The notes under the pieces: model-generated
The model's database searches: none
Told to the model about the DNA's origin: nothing
Seen by the model: only the letters and a program-made list of their open reading frames with translations
Assembly (NCBI GenBank): GCA_002720485.1
Contig: PBIQ01000025.1
Location: forward strand, 1-64,000
Direction of reading: 5' to 3'
DNA from: Acidimicrobiaceae bacterium
GTDB lineage: Bacteria > Actinomycetota > Acidimicrobiia > Acidimicrobiales > UBA8592
DNA length: 64,000 nt
Made by a program: the position numbers and the translations under genes
Part shown: positions 17,652 to 26,687 of the stretch, in pieces
Layout: each line of letters begins with the position of its first letter
Numbering within the stretch: the first letter of the stretch is position 1

Positions 17652-19031
17652 TTAACGACCATTAACCGTTTCTGGTGAGAAATATGTAATTTCGTTTTTA
17701 TTGAGAAGAATTTGGTCGATAGCTTCTACACCCTGCATGAGTGAGTGATCCTGATTTGATACTTCATATTTCCATCCCCCAAAACGTCCACGCGAGTAGA
17801 TGTTCATGGAGCGCAACAGAGGTTCGATGCTTTCGATGAGCTCATCGCGTCCAAGAAATGGGGTTGGGTATCCATAGGGGAGGAAAGTGTTCCACCGGCT
17901 TATAATTTGGTCGGGACTATCAATAAGGCCGACCCTTTGCAGGCCTTGAATAGTGTCATTTATGACCGTTGAATGATTCACTGGTTTCATTTCTGATTCT
18001 GATATCTCACAGAGTAATGACCATTGTTCTCCTGGAGATGGAACATTTGCCGGTGCATAGTTTGAAAAGACAGTAACCCTATAGAAGGGGACATTTGGTT
18101 CGGGGTAGTACATCCAACATTTCTGACGGAGCTCTTCTTGTGGATTGCCCTGTAGCCCAATTCCTACTACGTGTGTGCTAGACCACCGAAATGAATTCCT
18201 TTTGTCTTCAAACATCGTGTTATCGGTTAATAACATAAGAAGCTCGTTCATTGGGACCGTTGAGATAAGCGTGTCATAGTCGTATCTCTCACCACTGTCA
18301 CATAAAACTGTTTTCTCCTTTGGGTTTATCGATTTCACGGTTGTTGAGGTTTTAAGATTGTTATCCGGCAATCTTTCAGCAAGGGCAGACCATATTCTCC
18401 CTGTTCCGCCGGAAGCAGGAAATCGAAAAGTGGAATTCGGGCCCCAGCCCACGTCATCAGTTTGTGTTTCTATGTTCTGGATTAATTTCTCAAGGTTGCT
18501 TGTTGCGACGCGGTCGCCAACCCACCCCGCCGATAATTCGTCAGGGGGGAAAGCCCATACTTTAAAGTTGTAAGGACGCATAAATACATCAGCTATTCCT
18601 TCACCTAGTGAGCAGCTAATCCAGTCGTCGAATGTTTCTATTTTCTTCTCAGGTGGTCTTTTTTGTAGCTCGATAATCCCATCGATACATTTTTTCCTAT
18701 CTGCTTCGGGCAGCCGCCAGAGATTATTTTGAAACGGATATGGCACCCATCTATCATGCGTCCAAATCCATGCTTCACGTATATGGGACACCCAATCATC
18801 CCCAATGAGGTCATCTAGCAGATGATCAAAATATTCGTAATGGGAGAAGAGAACGTGGCCCCCCAAATCCCAGAGAAAGCCCTGATCGTCTATTGCAGTT
18901 GATGCTAACCCTCCAAACTGTTCAGCTCTTTCTAGAAGGACCCAACTCTCATGTTCAAGTTCGTGAAGCCTGTGTGCGGCACCCAAACCAGTTGGGCCGC
19001 CGCCAATGATTACTATTCGTGGGGGCGTCAT
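17652..19031 (-). CDS. FAD-dependent amine-oxidase-fold protein, UDP-galactopyranose-mutase/protoporphyrinogen-oxidase-like
   Basis: A 459-residue flavoprotein. IVIIGGGPTGLGAAHRL (6-22) is the FAD-binding Rossmann motif, LLERAEQFGGLAST follows, and WDLGGHVLF resembles the corresponding part of UDP-galactopyranose mutases and the COG1232 group. VPYPFQNNL and MRPYNFKVWAFPPDEL are further signatures of this group, found in surface-polysaccharide clusters. The start overlaps the end of the GT2 gene by 4 bp, so the two are translationally coupled. A sugar-nucleotide or lipid-linked sugar substrate is therefore more likely than a porphyrin, although ferrochelatase is in the same operon. It is the last gene of the nei2-hemH-GT2 operon. 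Confidence 0.75.
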   Translation of the reverse strand: MTPPRIVIIGGGPTGLGAAHRLHELEHESWVLLERAEQFGGLASTAIDDQGFLWDLGGHVLFSHYEYFDHLLDDLIGDDWVSHIREAWIWTHDRWVPYPFQNNLWRLPEADRKKCIDGIIELQKRPPEKKIETFDDWISCSLGEGIADVFMRPYNFKVWAFPPDELSAGWVGDRVATSNLEKLIQNIETQTDDVGWGPNSTFRFPASGGTGRIWSALAERLPDNNLKTSTTVKSINPKEKTVLCDSGERYDYDTLISTVPMNELLMLLTDNTMFEDKRNSFRWSSTHVVGIGLQGNPQEELRQKCWMYYPEPNVPFYRVTVFSNYAPANVPSPGEQWSLLCEISESEMKPVNHSTVINDTIQGLQRVGLIDSPDQIISRWNTFLPYGYPTPFLGRDELIESIEPLLRSMNIYSRGRFGGWKYEVSNQDHSLMQGVEAIDQILLNKNEITYFSPETVNGR

Positions 19032-19741
19032 GCGAAAGACCGACAGATACGGACCAGTTGAAAAAAGGACCTGACGGCGTTTGTAAATGCTGAAAAGTCA
19101 TTGAGCGACGCAACGCCATGAGTCCGAGGTTCAAACGGGACAGGTAGCTCGCCGATAGCAGCTCCAGTTTTTGCAAGAGCTCCGCTAATAGCAACATTAG
19201 GGGCAAAAGTATCATCGGGAATGAGCGCTATAATCGGACCGAGAACATCCGAGCGTATCAGCCTATACGGGATATTTACGTCCTTAAGCCGACAGCTATA
19301 GAACAGTCTTGTACAGATCCTCGCTATCCGGCTAATACTGCGTCGAACGAAAGATTGTTCGCGTCCAACCCTGAAACCAAGCACCGCACTCTTCTCATGT
19401 CGGGCATTCCAGAAAGTGTGAAAAGTTCCCGCAGGTAATTCATTGTCGCTGTCTACTTGAAAAACCCATTCAGCCTCTTCAGATGCCTGATGATACCCGC
19501 GAAGTATTGTCGGGCCATGCCCCTCATTGTCTTTGTCAACTATGTACAACGACTTCATGTGAGAGAATTTATCAAGCACATGTTTAGTCGCATCTCGAGA
19601 CCCATCATTGAGGACGATTAATCGATAATTGACTCCGAGATCGGTAAGGGCCCGCATCCAAGATTCAATGCAGTCCTCAATGTTCTTTTCTTCGTTGTAA
19701 ACCGGAATAACAACAGCTAAGTCAGCAAGCTTTTTCTCCAA
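19028..19741 (-). CDS. Family 2 glycosyltransferase, polyprenyl-phosphate glycosyltransferase-like
   Basis: A 237-residue GT-A fold enzyme. AVVIPVYNEEKNI (9-21) starts the nucleotide-sugar domain, VLNDGSRDAT (about 44-53) binds the nucleotide, and QVDSDNELP holds the metal-binding DxD-like motif. Length and motifs resemble dolichol-phosphate mannose synthase and other enzymes that load a sugar on a polyprenyl phosphate. No C-terminal membrane helices are evident. Such products could feed the GT-C glycosyltransferases encoded 3-12 kb away, which use polyprenyl-linked sugars; that link is inferred. It starts 2 bp after hemH and overlaps the flavoprotein gene by 4 bp. Confidence 0.85.
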   Translation of the reverse strand: MEKKLADLAVVIPVYNEEKNIEDCIESWMRALTDLGVNYRLIVLNDGSRDATKHVLDKFSHMKSLYIVDKDNEGHGPTILRGYHQASEEAEWVFQVDSDNELPAGTFHTFWNARHEKSAVLGFRVGREQSFVRRSISRIARICTRLFYSCRLKDVNIPYRLIRSDVLGPIIALIPDDTFAPNVAISGALAKTGAAIGELPVPFEPRTHGVASLNDFSAFTNAVRSFFQLVRICRSFA

Positions 19742-19743
19742 TT

Positions 19744-20769
19744 TTACTCCCGCTCTGAGCTATGAGACTCTGGGCGCCTTCTAATAGCGCAGCACTCTGG
19801 CGTGCAAATCCAAGGTGTCCCAATCTCAGCAATTGGCTGCTTTCCGTCAAAAGCTTCTTCGATGAGTTCTCGGATCATCGAGACAAATGTTTTGTGCACC
19901 CCAACTGTCGGAACCCTGAGCATGGTTATTCCCATTTCTTTCGCGTGATTGGCCGCCTGTGTATCGAGGTCAAACTTTACTTCCATATGGTCGGAAAGAA
20001 ACCCTATTGGGACGACAACCACAGTATCGATGTTCTCCTTATCGATTTGATCGAGGTAATCGACTATGTCAGGTTCGAGCCATGGAACTGTCGGAGGGCC
20101 GCTTCTGCTCTGGAACACAAGGTCCCATTTAAGATCAGGACCGACCCTATTGCTCATCTCGTTGGATATGGCCATTAATTGGGAGGTATATGGGCTTGTT
20201 TCTGACCACGCTTCAGGTATGGAATGGGCAGAGAAGAGAAGTTTTGTAGTAGCTCGCCTCTCATCTGAAATTTCGAGCATGGTTTCCTTTATCAGGCTTT
20301 CAACTGCTGATAGATATTTCGGGTGGTTCCAGAACAATCTGATTTTGTCGATCGTGAGATCATCAACTTGGATGTTTTCGACAGCGTTATTGATATCTTC
20401 TTGGTACTGGCGGCAACCTGAATAAGAGCCAAAGGCGCTTGTAACAAAAGTTAGAACTTTCCGGTGGCCATCATTTACAATTTGTTCGACTGCGTCCGGA
20501 AGGAAAGGTTCCCAGTTACGGTTTCCAAAATAGATGGGAAGCTCTGAATTATAGCGACTTAACTCTTCCGCAAGAGCAGTAATTAGATCCCGGTTCTGCT
20601 GATTTATCGGGCTTATTCCATCGAAAAGAGCATATTGTGCTTCAACCTCTTGTAAGCGTTCAAGAGGTACTGCTTTCCCAGAAGTAACATTTTTTAGAAA
20701 AGGAATAACATCCTCTTTCGATTCTGGTCCTCCAAATGAAAGCAATAGGATTGCCTCGTACTCAGCCAT
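19744..20769 (-). CDS. hemH: Ferrochelatase, actinobacterial 2Fe-2S type (coproporphyrin ferrochelatase)
   Basis: Inserts iron into the porphyrin ring late in haem synthesis; in actinobacteria the substrate is normally coproporphyrin III (CpfC). The 341-residue protein begins MAEYEAILLLSFGGPE at the ATG at 20769, which overlaps the upstream nei2 stop by 8 bp; the longer open frame inside nei2 is not real. The catalytic His is in FSAHSIPEAW. Cysteine in SYSGCRQY and three in the C-terminal CTPECC match the four ligands of the 2Fe-2S cluster known from the Mycobacterium tuberculosis enzyme. The protein ends in a short basic and Ser-rich tail. Confidence 0.93.
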   Translation of the reverse strand: MAEYEAILLLSFGGPESKEDVIPFLKNVTSGKAVPLERLQEVEAQYALFDGISPINQQNRDLITALAEELSRYNSELPIYFGNRNWEPFLPDAVEQIVNDGHRKVLTFVTSAFGSYSGCRQYQEDINNAVENIQVDDLTIDKIRLFWNHPKYLSAVESLIKETMLEISDERRATTKLLFSAHSIPEAWSETSPYTSQLMAISNEMSNRVGPDLKWDLVFQSRSGPPTVPWLEPDIVDYLDQIDKENIDTVVVVPIGFLSDHMEVKFDLDTQAANHAKEMGITMLRVPTVGVHKTFVSMIRELIEEAFDGKQPIAEIGTPWICTPECCAIRRRPESHSSERE

Positions 20770-21571
20770 TAAGTCCTTCCTGGCAAAAGGGGCAAAACCA
20801 AATTGATCTTCCCGCCAATGTACTTTGTACGATACTTGTGTCGCATCGCCTACAAGGTAATCCATCTCTTTTGTATGTGTAGAGGGCATTCTCTCTCGGT
20901 ATTGTCTTTGTGACGCGACGACCGTGATCATCGGATGTGATGGTCACGATCTTGTCCCAACTTTTACCTTTTCGAAGAAGCACAACAGCAGTATCCCAGA
21001 TTTCTTCAGCTTCTGTCTCTGAAAGTTCTTTTCCTAAAGTTTCGGGGTGTATTCCATTTAAGAAAAGTATTTCTGAACGGTATACGTTCCCTATTCCGGC
21101 GATGAAGTCCTGTTTGAGTAAAGCAGACCCTAACGGTAGTGATGTTTTAAGAATCCTCTCAGCGAATTGTTTTTTTCCTCGTTTTCCTAGTCGTAATGGA
21201 TCTGGACCCAGTCTGGATATCTGATATTCCCATTCTTCCTCAGTGATGACAGCACATGTTTGAGGCCCAGTTAGTTGCCAAGCTACCGAATCGGATTCAA
21301 GTCGTAACCTAACTGTTTCTGATGCCTCTTGACTAACATCAAACCTCCGAAACTTCCCAATGAGCCCCAGATGAACATGAAGAATGCTTCCATTCTCCCA
21401 CCAGCAAAACAGATGTTTTCCCCATGCCTCGCTTCTAAGCAAGGTAGATTCATCAATAATTGCAGCCCCGTCAGAGAACCTACCTTGAGGAGATATAGCG
21501 ACGACTGGGTCTCCGCAGAGATCTAATTCAAGATCTTCAGCTAAACGATGAATTGTGTGTCCTTCTGGCAC
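20762..21571 (-). CDS. nei: Nei2-type endonuclease VIII / Fpg-family DNA glycosylase
   Basis: A bifunctional DNA glycosylase/AP lyase that removes oxidised pyrimidines. The protein, 269 residues, starts with the Nei signature MPEGHTIHR, with catalytic Pro2 and Glu3. Lys in EAWGKHLFCW is the conserved DNA contact. IAGIGNVYRSE is the helix-two-turn-helix. The C-terminal zinc finger is intact (CRRC and CPFC around RSIWF). The start codon is GTG at 21571, with a TANNNT box 7 nt upstream. It leads the operon nei-hemH-GT2-flavoprotein; no biochemical link between repair and haem is obvious beyond oxidative stress. Confidence 0.93.
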   Translation of the reverse strand: MPEGHTIHRLAEDLELDLCGDPVVAISPQGRFSDGAAIIDESTLLRSEAWGKHLFCWWENGSILHVHLGLIGKFRRFDVSQEASETVRLRLESDSVAWQLTGPQTCAVITEEEWEYQISRLGPDPLRLGKRGKKQFAERILKTSLPLGSALLKQDFIAGIGNVYRSEILFLNGIHPETLGKELSETEAEEIWDTAVVLLRKGKSWDKIVTITSDDHGRRVTKTIPRENALYTYKRDGLPCRRCDTSIVQSTLAGRSIWFCPFCQEGLNG

Positions 21572-21578
21572 AAATAAA

Positions 21579-21584
21579 ACGCTA
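21579..21584 (-). promoter_or_regulatory. Predicted -10 box of a leaderless promoter (nei operon)
   Basis: TAGCGT on the minus strand followed by 7 nt and the GTG at 21571. Confidence 0.55.
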
Positions 21585-21664
21585 GCGTCAGGTGCGGTCA
21601 GATGCCTAAAGATAGAGAGAATCTATATTTGCGAAACAACTAACTTTTCGGCTACCACGGAACA

Positions 21665-22570
21665 ATGGGTAAACAGGCTCAGATCTCACATCAGCGCATG
21701 ACAATTCGTAAGGTGCAGTTTGTAATAGTGTCGCTAATTCTGTTACCTCTATTGCTTTTACAGTCCTCTTCAGGAGCCCTTACGCTATCCGATACACCGC
21801 CGTGGGATGACTTGGAAAAAGCATTATTGCAATTGGCAGGGGCAGAAGCAGAGTTTGAATTACTGGAGAGAAAGATAGACGAAAAAGAACGGGAGCTAAG
21901 TGAGCTTCTTCGAGCAGAAGACAAAGAAGAAGCTCTTGAGATTTCATTTCTTCTAGAAATGAAAGAGGCCGAAGACCTGACAAAAGAGCTCGCTATCGAA
22001 GCGTTTATGGGAGGAGACTCCATGAGCAGCGCAGCTTATTTACTTAATTCTGAAAACGTTGGGGATCTTATATTTCGTCGGGCGATTCTTTTAGAAGCTA
22101 CCGAAGCCGTTGAGAAGCAATCGCAAGATTATGCAGAGATGAGAGAAGCTGCTTCAGCCTCCATGCTCGATATCGCCGATCAAATAGATGACCTTTTGGC
22201 TGGTATTCTTGATGAGAAGGGGAGGCGAACCCAGGCTGAAGAAAAAATCCTGAGGGCTGAGCATGTCGTCGAAATTGCTCAGATTCACGCATCGGCAGAC
22301 CTACTGAAGGCGGAAAGAGGACGGGTGGAACCTACCGCTGAACAATGGAGAAAACTCCGATTCTGTGAATCGACAGAACAATACGATATTTCCACCGGAA
22401 ATGGTTATTACGGGGCTTATCAATTTGATCTCATTACATGGGTAGGAGTCGGAGGAGAGGGGGATCCCTCCGAAGCTCCCCCCGAAGAGCAGGATGCCAG
22501 AGCCAGGTATCTCTATCACTTGAATGGCTGGTACCCATGGCCCGTATGTGGCCGGTTTCTACCTCAATGA
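21665..22570 (+). CDS. Secreted coiled-coil protein with C-terminal resuscitation-promoting-factor (Rpf) domain
   Basis: A 301-residue exported protein. An N-terminal hydrophobic segment (about 19-39, ILLPLLLLQSSSGA) is a signal peptide or anchor. Residues about 48-220 are charged and heptad-like, rich in Glu, Leu and Ala, and should form long coiled coils as in PcsB/RipC-type envelope hydrolases. The last 75 residues match the Rpf fold: WRKLRFCES with catalytic Glu235, then TGNGYYGAYQF, and C234 and C295 placed for the conserved disulfide. Rpf proteins cleave peptidoglycan glycan strands and stimulate growth. ATG at 21665 or an internal ATG at 21698 could start it. It precedes the GT-C gene block. 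Confidence 0.85.
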   Translation: MGKQAQISHQRMTIRKVQFVIVSLILLPLLLLQSSSGALTLSDTPPWDDLEKALLQLAGAEAEFELLERKIDEKERELSELLRAEDKEEALEISFLLEMKEAEDLTKELAIEAFMGGDSMSSAAYLLNSENVGDLIFRRAILLEATEAVEKQSQDYAEMREAASASMLDIADQIDDLLAGILDEKGRRTQAEEKILRAEHVVEIAQIHASADLLKAERGRVEPTAEQWRKLRFCESTEQYDISTGNGYYGAYQFDLITWVGVGGEGDPSEAPPEEQDARARYLYHLNGWYPWPVCGRFLPQ

Positions 22571-22613
22571 GCCCCGCTGGCTAGCATAGAACTATGGTAA
22601 TCAGGGTGGGACT

Positions 22614-24551
22614 GTGAATCTTCTCGTTGTTCTATTTATTTTGGCTTTGATATCGATAGGGTTTTCCCTTACCTTCGCCACAAATATTTCTTTACGACTC
22701 GAAGAAAGAGTGTGCTTCGGAGTCGTAATCGGATCGATAGTAGTTTCACTTTTGGGCTTTGTCGCAGCATCGCTTTTAGGAGTAAATGGCATTATGGTCC
22801 TTATGACCATCGCATTGGGTTTTGTGATGGTGTCTCCGATCATCTATCGCAATAGAAGAGCGATAAAGCTAGAAGCAAAGAGCTTTCGAACCAGAACTTC
22901 TTACTCTTGGAAAGACAAAGACAGTCCTAGGCCTCTTATTGCTATTTTGCTGCTTAGCTCAGTTGTGACAATTCGCATTCTACAAAATGCATTTCAAGCA
23001 TCAGAGGATGGAGGCATAACAGCTGGGCATCTCTCTGTATATGGCGACTGGTCGGCCCATTTAGCCTACGTCGCGTCATTTGCTTACGCTGACAATTTCT
23101 CACTTGGTCTTCCGACGGCTTCTGGAGAAACTTTCGCGTACCACTTCGGCGTAGATTGGTTCTCAGCAATGTTTATTCCCTTGGGCTCTGGCTTATTGGG
23201 GTCTTTAGAGGTATCGACTGCTGTTTTAGCCATAGCTTTCCCCGCAGTGATGTTCATAGTGTGTGAAAGGCTTTGCTCTAATAGGGCAGCGGCCGGAATA
23301 TCTGTAGGAGTCTTTCTTACAGCGGGAGGAACAGGGGCTCTCTATCGGTTTTTCATCGAAGACCTACCCAACGAGGGGCCCTCTATCCTGACAAATTTAC
23401 CTCGGAGTTATGCATTCGATGGGTTTGACAGAAATTGGGTAGATAATCCCGTTACTGGATTCTTATACCCACAACGCCCCACACTTATAGGTTTCTCATC
23501 GACTCTGATTATTGTTCTTCTTTTCTGGCTGAATAGAGAAAACCGCGACAAGAAGACATATTTCTTTACGGGAGTTTTCACAGGTCTCCTTCCAGTTTTT
23601 CATGTTTTTGCTTTTGGAGCCGTTCTTCTCATTGGTGGATGTTGGCTCGTGCTAAATCGGAGTAGATCATGGCTATATTTTTTAGTCCCGAGTTTAGGGC
23701 TGGGCCTTCCTGTTCTAATTTGGCAGCTTCCAGAACGTGATGGTTCGGAATGGCACACCCTTTGGATGTTAGGGAAGTCATCATGGGAACGAACACCGCT
23801 TGATTTTTTCTCTTTCTGGTTTTTAAATACCGGCTTGTTCATCCCAGTGGCACTCTCTGGGACAGTACTTACCTTTAAAAAGTTCGGCTTTCGCTTCATG
23901 CCGATCTATGCCTTTCTCATCATCCCAAACATAGCGATTTGGCATTTCTGGCCTGGAAATAATGCCAAATATGTGATCTTCTTTCTTCTATTGGCATCTC
24001 CGTTGGTAGGAGAAGTCCTAAGTCGTTTATTTGCTCGCACAGTCACAGCAAAAATTTTAGCTACGTTGTTAATAATCTCACTGTCTACGTCAGGCATGTT
24101 AGATATATGGCGAGCATTTGAGGGAAACTCTGGTCCTTATCCAGCAAACTACCTCTCCGGCAAGGATGTTCTGGTGGGTGAATGGGCAAGGGAGAATACC
24201 GAGCAAAAAGCAGTATTTGCTAGTGCTAACAATAACGTTCACCCGATACGCGCATTAGCAGGCCGAACCGTCGTCTCAGGTGCACCAGGAAGATTAAACG
24301 ATCTAGGCGTTGACTGGTACACGCGAGATCAAGATCTACGGACCTTGTATATGAATCCAAATGGGGCTGATCAGATTATCCGCCGATACCAGATCGACTA
24401 CATAGTTGTTGGCCCCTACGAACTATCTATGTATACCCCTCAGAGCGCCCGTGAGGAAGACATTGGTTATTCCTATTCCGATAATTTCGGGGAGCTAGTT
24501 TATGACATCGGGGGGTATCGGATATTCGAAACGCAGGGTAGAAGTGGCTAG
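22614..24551 (+). CDS. Polytopic membrane protein, GT-C glycosyltransferase-like
   Basis: A 645-residue integral membrane protein with roughly a dozen hydrophobic segments (1-545) and a C-terminal extracytoplasmic domain (about 520-645). The first large loop contains EDGGITAGHL and YGDWSAHLAY, with acidic residues where GT-C enzymes hold their catalytic Asp, and FAYHFGVDWFS. The C-terminal domain ends in IDYIVVGPYE and YDIGGYRIFE, which echo the ends of both modules of the fusion protein downstream. GT-C enzymes transfer sugars from polyprenyl-phosphate carriers outside the membrane; acceptor and donor are unknown. The GTG at 22614 follows AGGGTGGG. It overlaps the next gene by 8 bp. Confidence 0.65.
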   Translation: MNLLVVLFILALISIGFSLTFATNISLRLEERVCFGVVIGSIVVSLLGFVAASLLGVNGIMVLMTIALGFVMVSPIIYRNRRAIKLEAKSFRTRTSYSWKDKDSPRPLIAILLLSSVVTIRILQNAFQASEDGGITAGHLSVYGDWSAHLAYVASFAYADNFSLGLPTASGETFAYHFGVDWFSAMFIPLGSGLLGSLEVSTAVLAIAFPAVMFIVCERLCSNRAAAGISVGVFLTAGGTGALYRFFIEDLPNEGPSILTNLPRSYAFDGFDRNWVDNPVTGFLYPQRPTLIGFSSTLIIVLLFWLNRENRDKKTYFFTGVFTGLLPVFHVFAFGAVLLIGGCWLVLNRSRSWLYFLVPSLGLGLPVLIWQLPERDGSEWHTLWMLGKSSWERTPLDFFSFWFLNTGLFIPVALSGTVLTFKKFGFRFMPIYAFLIIPNIAIWHFWPGNNAKYVIFFLLLASPLVGEVLSRLFARTVTAKILATLLIISLSTSGMLDIWRAFEGNSGPYPANYLSGKDVLVGEWARENTEQKAVFASANNNVHPIRALAGRTVVSGAPGRLNDLGVDWYTRDQDLRTLYMNPNGADQIIRRYQIDYIVVGPYELSMYTPQSAREEDIGYSYSDNFGELVYDIGGYRIFETQGRSG

Positions 24552-26685
24552 TTTAAGAACCAAGAAGCTCCTAAGGAAGAGCAACGATCGAGAGCTGGAA
24601 ACCGAGCCTGATTCATCTGAAGCATGGAAAAGAGCAGGACAACTTGTTGTACTTATGTTCCTCGTGGCTGTGATAAGCCGATTGTCCTATCTAGGTCTTC
24701 GGGCCTTCCATCACGATGAAAGCCTAGATGCTTGGTTCTCGCTCCAATATCTAGATGGAACTTTTAAAGGGTATGACCAGGTATATCACGGTCCTTTACG
24801 CTTCTATATCACAGCAGCTTTCTTCTGGCTCTTTGGTCAATCAGACAGCATTGCCCGCATCCTTCCGGCTGTCTCGGGGATAGCTGTTGTGCTCTTTCCA
24901 TGGGTCTGGCGCCGTAACCTTGGCATCATAGGCACGCCTGTCACAATAGCTTTGCTGCTTACAAGCCCGACAATGCTGTATTTTTCTAGATTCGGGAGAG
25001 AAGACAGCTTATTTTTGCTATTGACATTTCTAACGGTAATAGCGTTCATATCCTTTCTTACCAAACCTCGAAGCTGGCACCCTGTGGCGCTCTTAGTTTT
25101 GCTTGTGCTGAGCTTGGCAGTAAAGGAATCGGTCTTTCTTACGGTATTTATTCTTGGCTCATTTGGAATCATCACCATCGGCCAAGATTTTCTATTAGCG
25201 CCTGTCGGTCAACTTCAAGGATCAGCCAGAAAACCGAGATACAAAACTTTAAATCGAGAGGTCAGGATCGAAGGAATAGCACGAAGGACGATCACTGTCA
25301 GGTCTAGGGTGTCTCACAATACGAACGAAGGGTTGGTATCCGAAGAAATAATCCGGCGATGGTTCTTCATTGCTGGTATCGGTCTCATGGCTGCTGCATT
25401 TCTTTGGATTGGGACGAACCCTGGTCAGCAAGAGAATGGTCCAACCATAATAAAGCTAGGGATCTACGGGGCTACGCTTGCTTGCGCCGCACTTGTATGC
25501 GGGTTCATCGCTATTCGACGCGGAGCCCATCTACCTCAACTCCCAGTTCTGAGAGCGTTTTCCACTCCTCGGCTCGGTGGGTGGATTTTGGGCATTGCAG
25601 TCGCAGCGATAGTTTTTGTGGCGTTATTTACCCAGTTCTTCCAGCAATTCGATGGGCCTGGTGCTGTAACGGCACCGTACGGAGCAATTCGAAATGGATT
25701 AGTATCTGGTTTTGAATATTGGCTGGGTGAACAAGCGACAGTAAGAGGCGATTCCCGATGGCAATATTATCTTGTTCTTCTGCTGGCCTATGAATGGGTG
25801 ATCTTGGGTTTGGCCCTTGTCGGTCTCGTATCAGTCATCCGGAAACCAAATTTCTTTGGACAGGCTATTGCTTGGTGGGCGTGTGGGAGCTTGATTGTTT
25901 ATTCTTGGGCGGGGGAGCGGATGCCATGGTTACTGGTTCACATTTTGTTGCCCATAGTTATTCTTGCTGGTTTAGGAGGCCAGTCGGTTTGGGATAGGAG
26001 AAAACGGAGAGGAGCTACTATCTGCTTCGGCCTTTTCCTTATTTTCGGTTTTGTATACGCTTCGACAACAAGCATCTATAGCTCCTATTTCAGAGGTGGA
26101 GAACCGCAGGAACTATTTGTTCAAGCAGGCCAAGCTACTCCCGAAGTGGTTGAATGGGCTGAGCAGCTGGAAAGTCTCGATCGAATTTCCGTCGCTCATT
26201 TCGGCAGGCATTTGGAAGTGAAGATAGATAGTGATGTCTACTGGCCTTATGGATGGTACCTCCGAGATTTCCATTCGTCTTCGTATGCAGTTATAGAAAA
26301 CGGAAGTTTTCCTTCTGGCGCAGATGTCATTTTTGTTCCGCATTGGGACCGGATAACTTCTAACGATGATGATGTAACGTACATCGAAATTCCTTACGAA
26401 CACCGTTGGTGGTGGGTTCCCGAGTTTGATACAGGTATCAGCGCCTCAAACCAGTTCGGAGACTTTATTTCAGCATGGTCCGACTGGATTTGGAATCGAG
26501 AGCCTTGGGATAGTGGAAGCGGTAGATGCCCTGCCTCGCTTAGCGGCTCCGTTTATATAAGGACTGAAATCTATGAATTAGGGGAAAGGTACTTTGAGCC
26601 ACCATTCCCTCGTCGAGGAGAGAAGCCAGAATATGAAAAATCATGTCAGAAGGTAAGTAACTTTCTCGTATCGAACGGCTACTAG
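24544..26685 (+). CDS. Agl23-like (TIGR03663-type) GT-C membrane glycosyltransferase
   Basis: A 713-residue membrane protein. After a basic cytoplasmic N-terminus the first helix leads into LRAFHHDESLDAWFS, the HxDE loop that starts members of the group named after archaeal Agl23, found in archaea, Chloroflexi and some actinobacteria. About eleven membrane segments follow, interrupted by a basic cytoplasmic loop of some 60 residues near 220-275. The C-terminal 180 residues face outward and are rich in Trp and Tyr. Likely function is glycosyl transfer in surface glycan or glycoprotein synthesis. I start at the GTG at 24544 (GTGGCTAG overlaps the previous stop), with GCAGGG upstream; the frame is open to an ATG at 24502. 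Confidence 0.7.
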   Translation: MASLRTKKLLRKSNDRELETEPDSSEAWKRAGQLVVLMFLVAVISRLSYLGLRAFHHDESLDAWFSLQYLDGTFKGYDQVYHGPLRFYITAAFFWLFGQSDSIARILPAVSGIAVVLFPWVWRRNLGIIGTPVTIALLLTSPTMLYFSRFGREDSLFLLLTFLTVIAFISFLTKPRSWHPVALLVLLVLSLAVKESVFLTVFILGSFGIITIGQDFLLAPVGQLQGSARKPRYKTLNREVRIEGIARRTITVRSRVSHNTNEGLVSEEIIRRWFFIAGIGLMAAAFLWIGTNPGQQENGPTIIKLGIYGATLACAALVCGFIAIRRGAHLPQLPVLRAFSTPRLGGWILGIAVAAIVFVALFTQFFQQFDGPGAVTAPYGAIRNGLVSGFEYWLGEQATVRGDSRWQYYLVLLLAYEWVILGLALVGLVSVIRKPNFFGQAIAWWACGSLIVYSWAGERMPWLLVHILLPIVILAGLGGQSVWDRRKRRGATICFGLFLIFGFVYASTTSIYSSYFRGGEPQELFVQAGQATPEVVEWAEQLESLDRISVAHFGRHLEVKIDSDVYWPYGWYLRDFHSSSYAVIENGSFPSGADVIFVPHWDRITSNDDDVTYIEIPYEHRWWWVPEFDTGISASNQFGDFISAWSDWIWNREPWDSGSGRCPASLSGSVYIRTEIYELGERYFEPPFPRRGEKPEYEKSCQKVSNFLVSNGY

Positions 26686-26687
26686 AG

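Noticed and set aside
20770-20931. A 54-residue N-terminal extension of ferrochelatase
   Set aside because: It lies wholly inside the nei gene; the family starts at MAEYEAILLLSFGGPE, and the 8 bp overlap with nei is a normal coupling junction.
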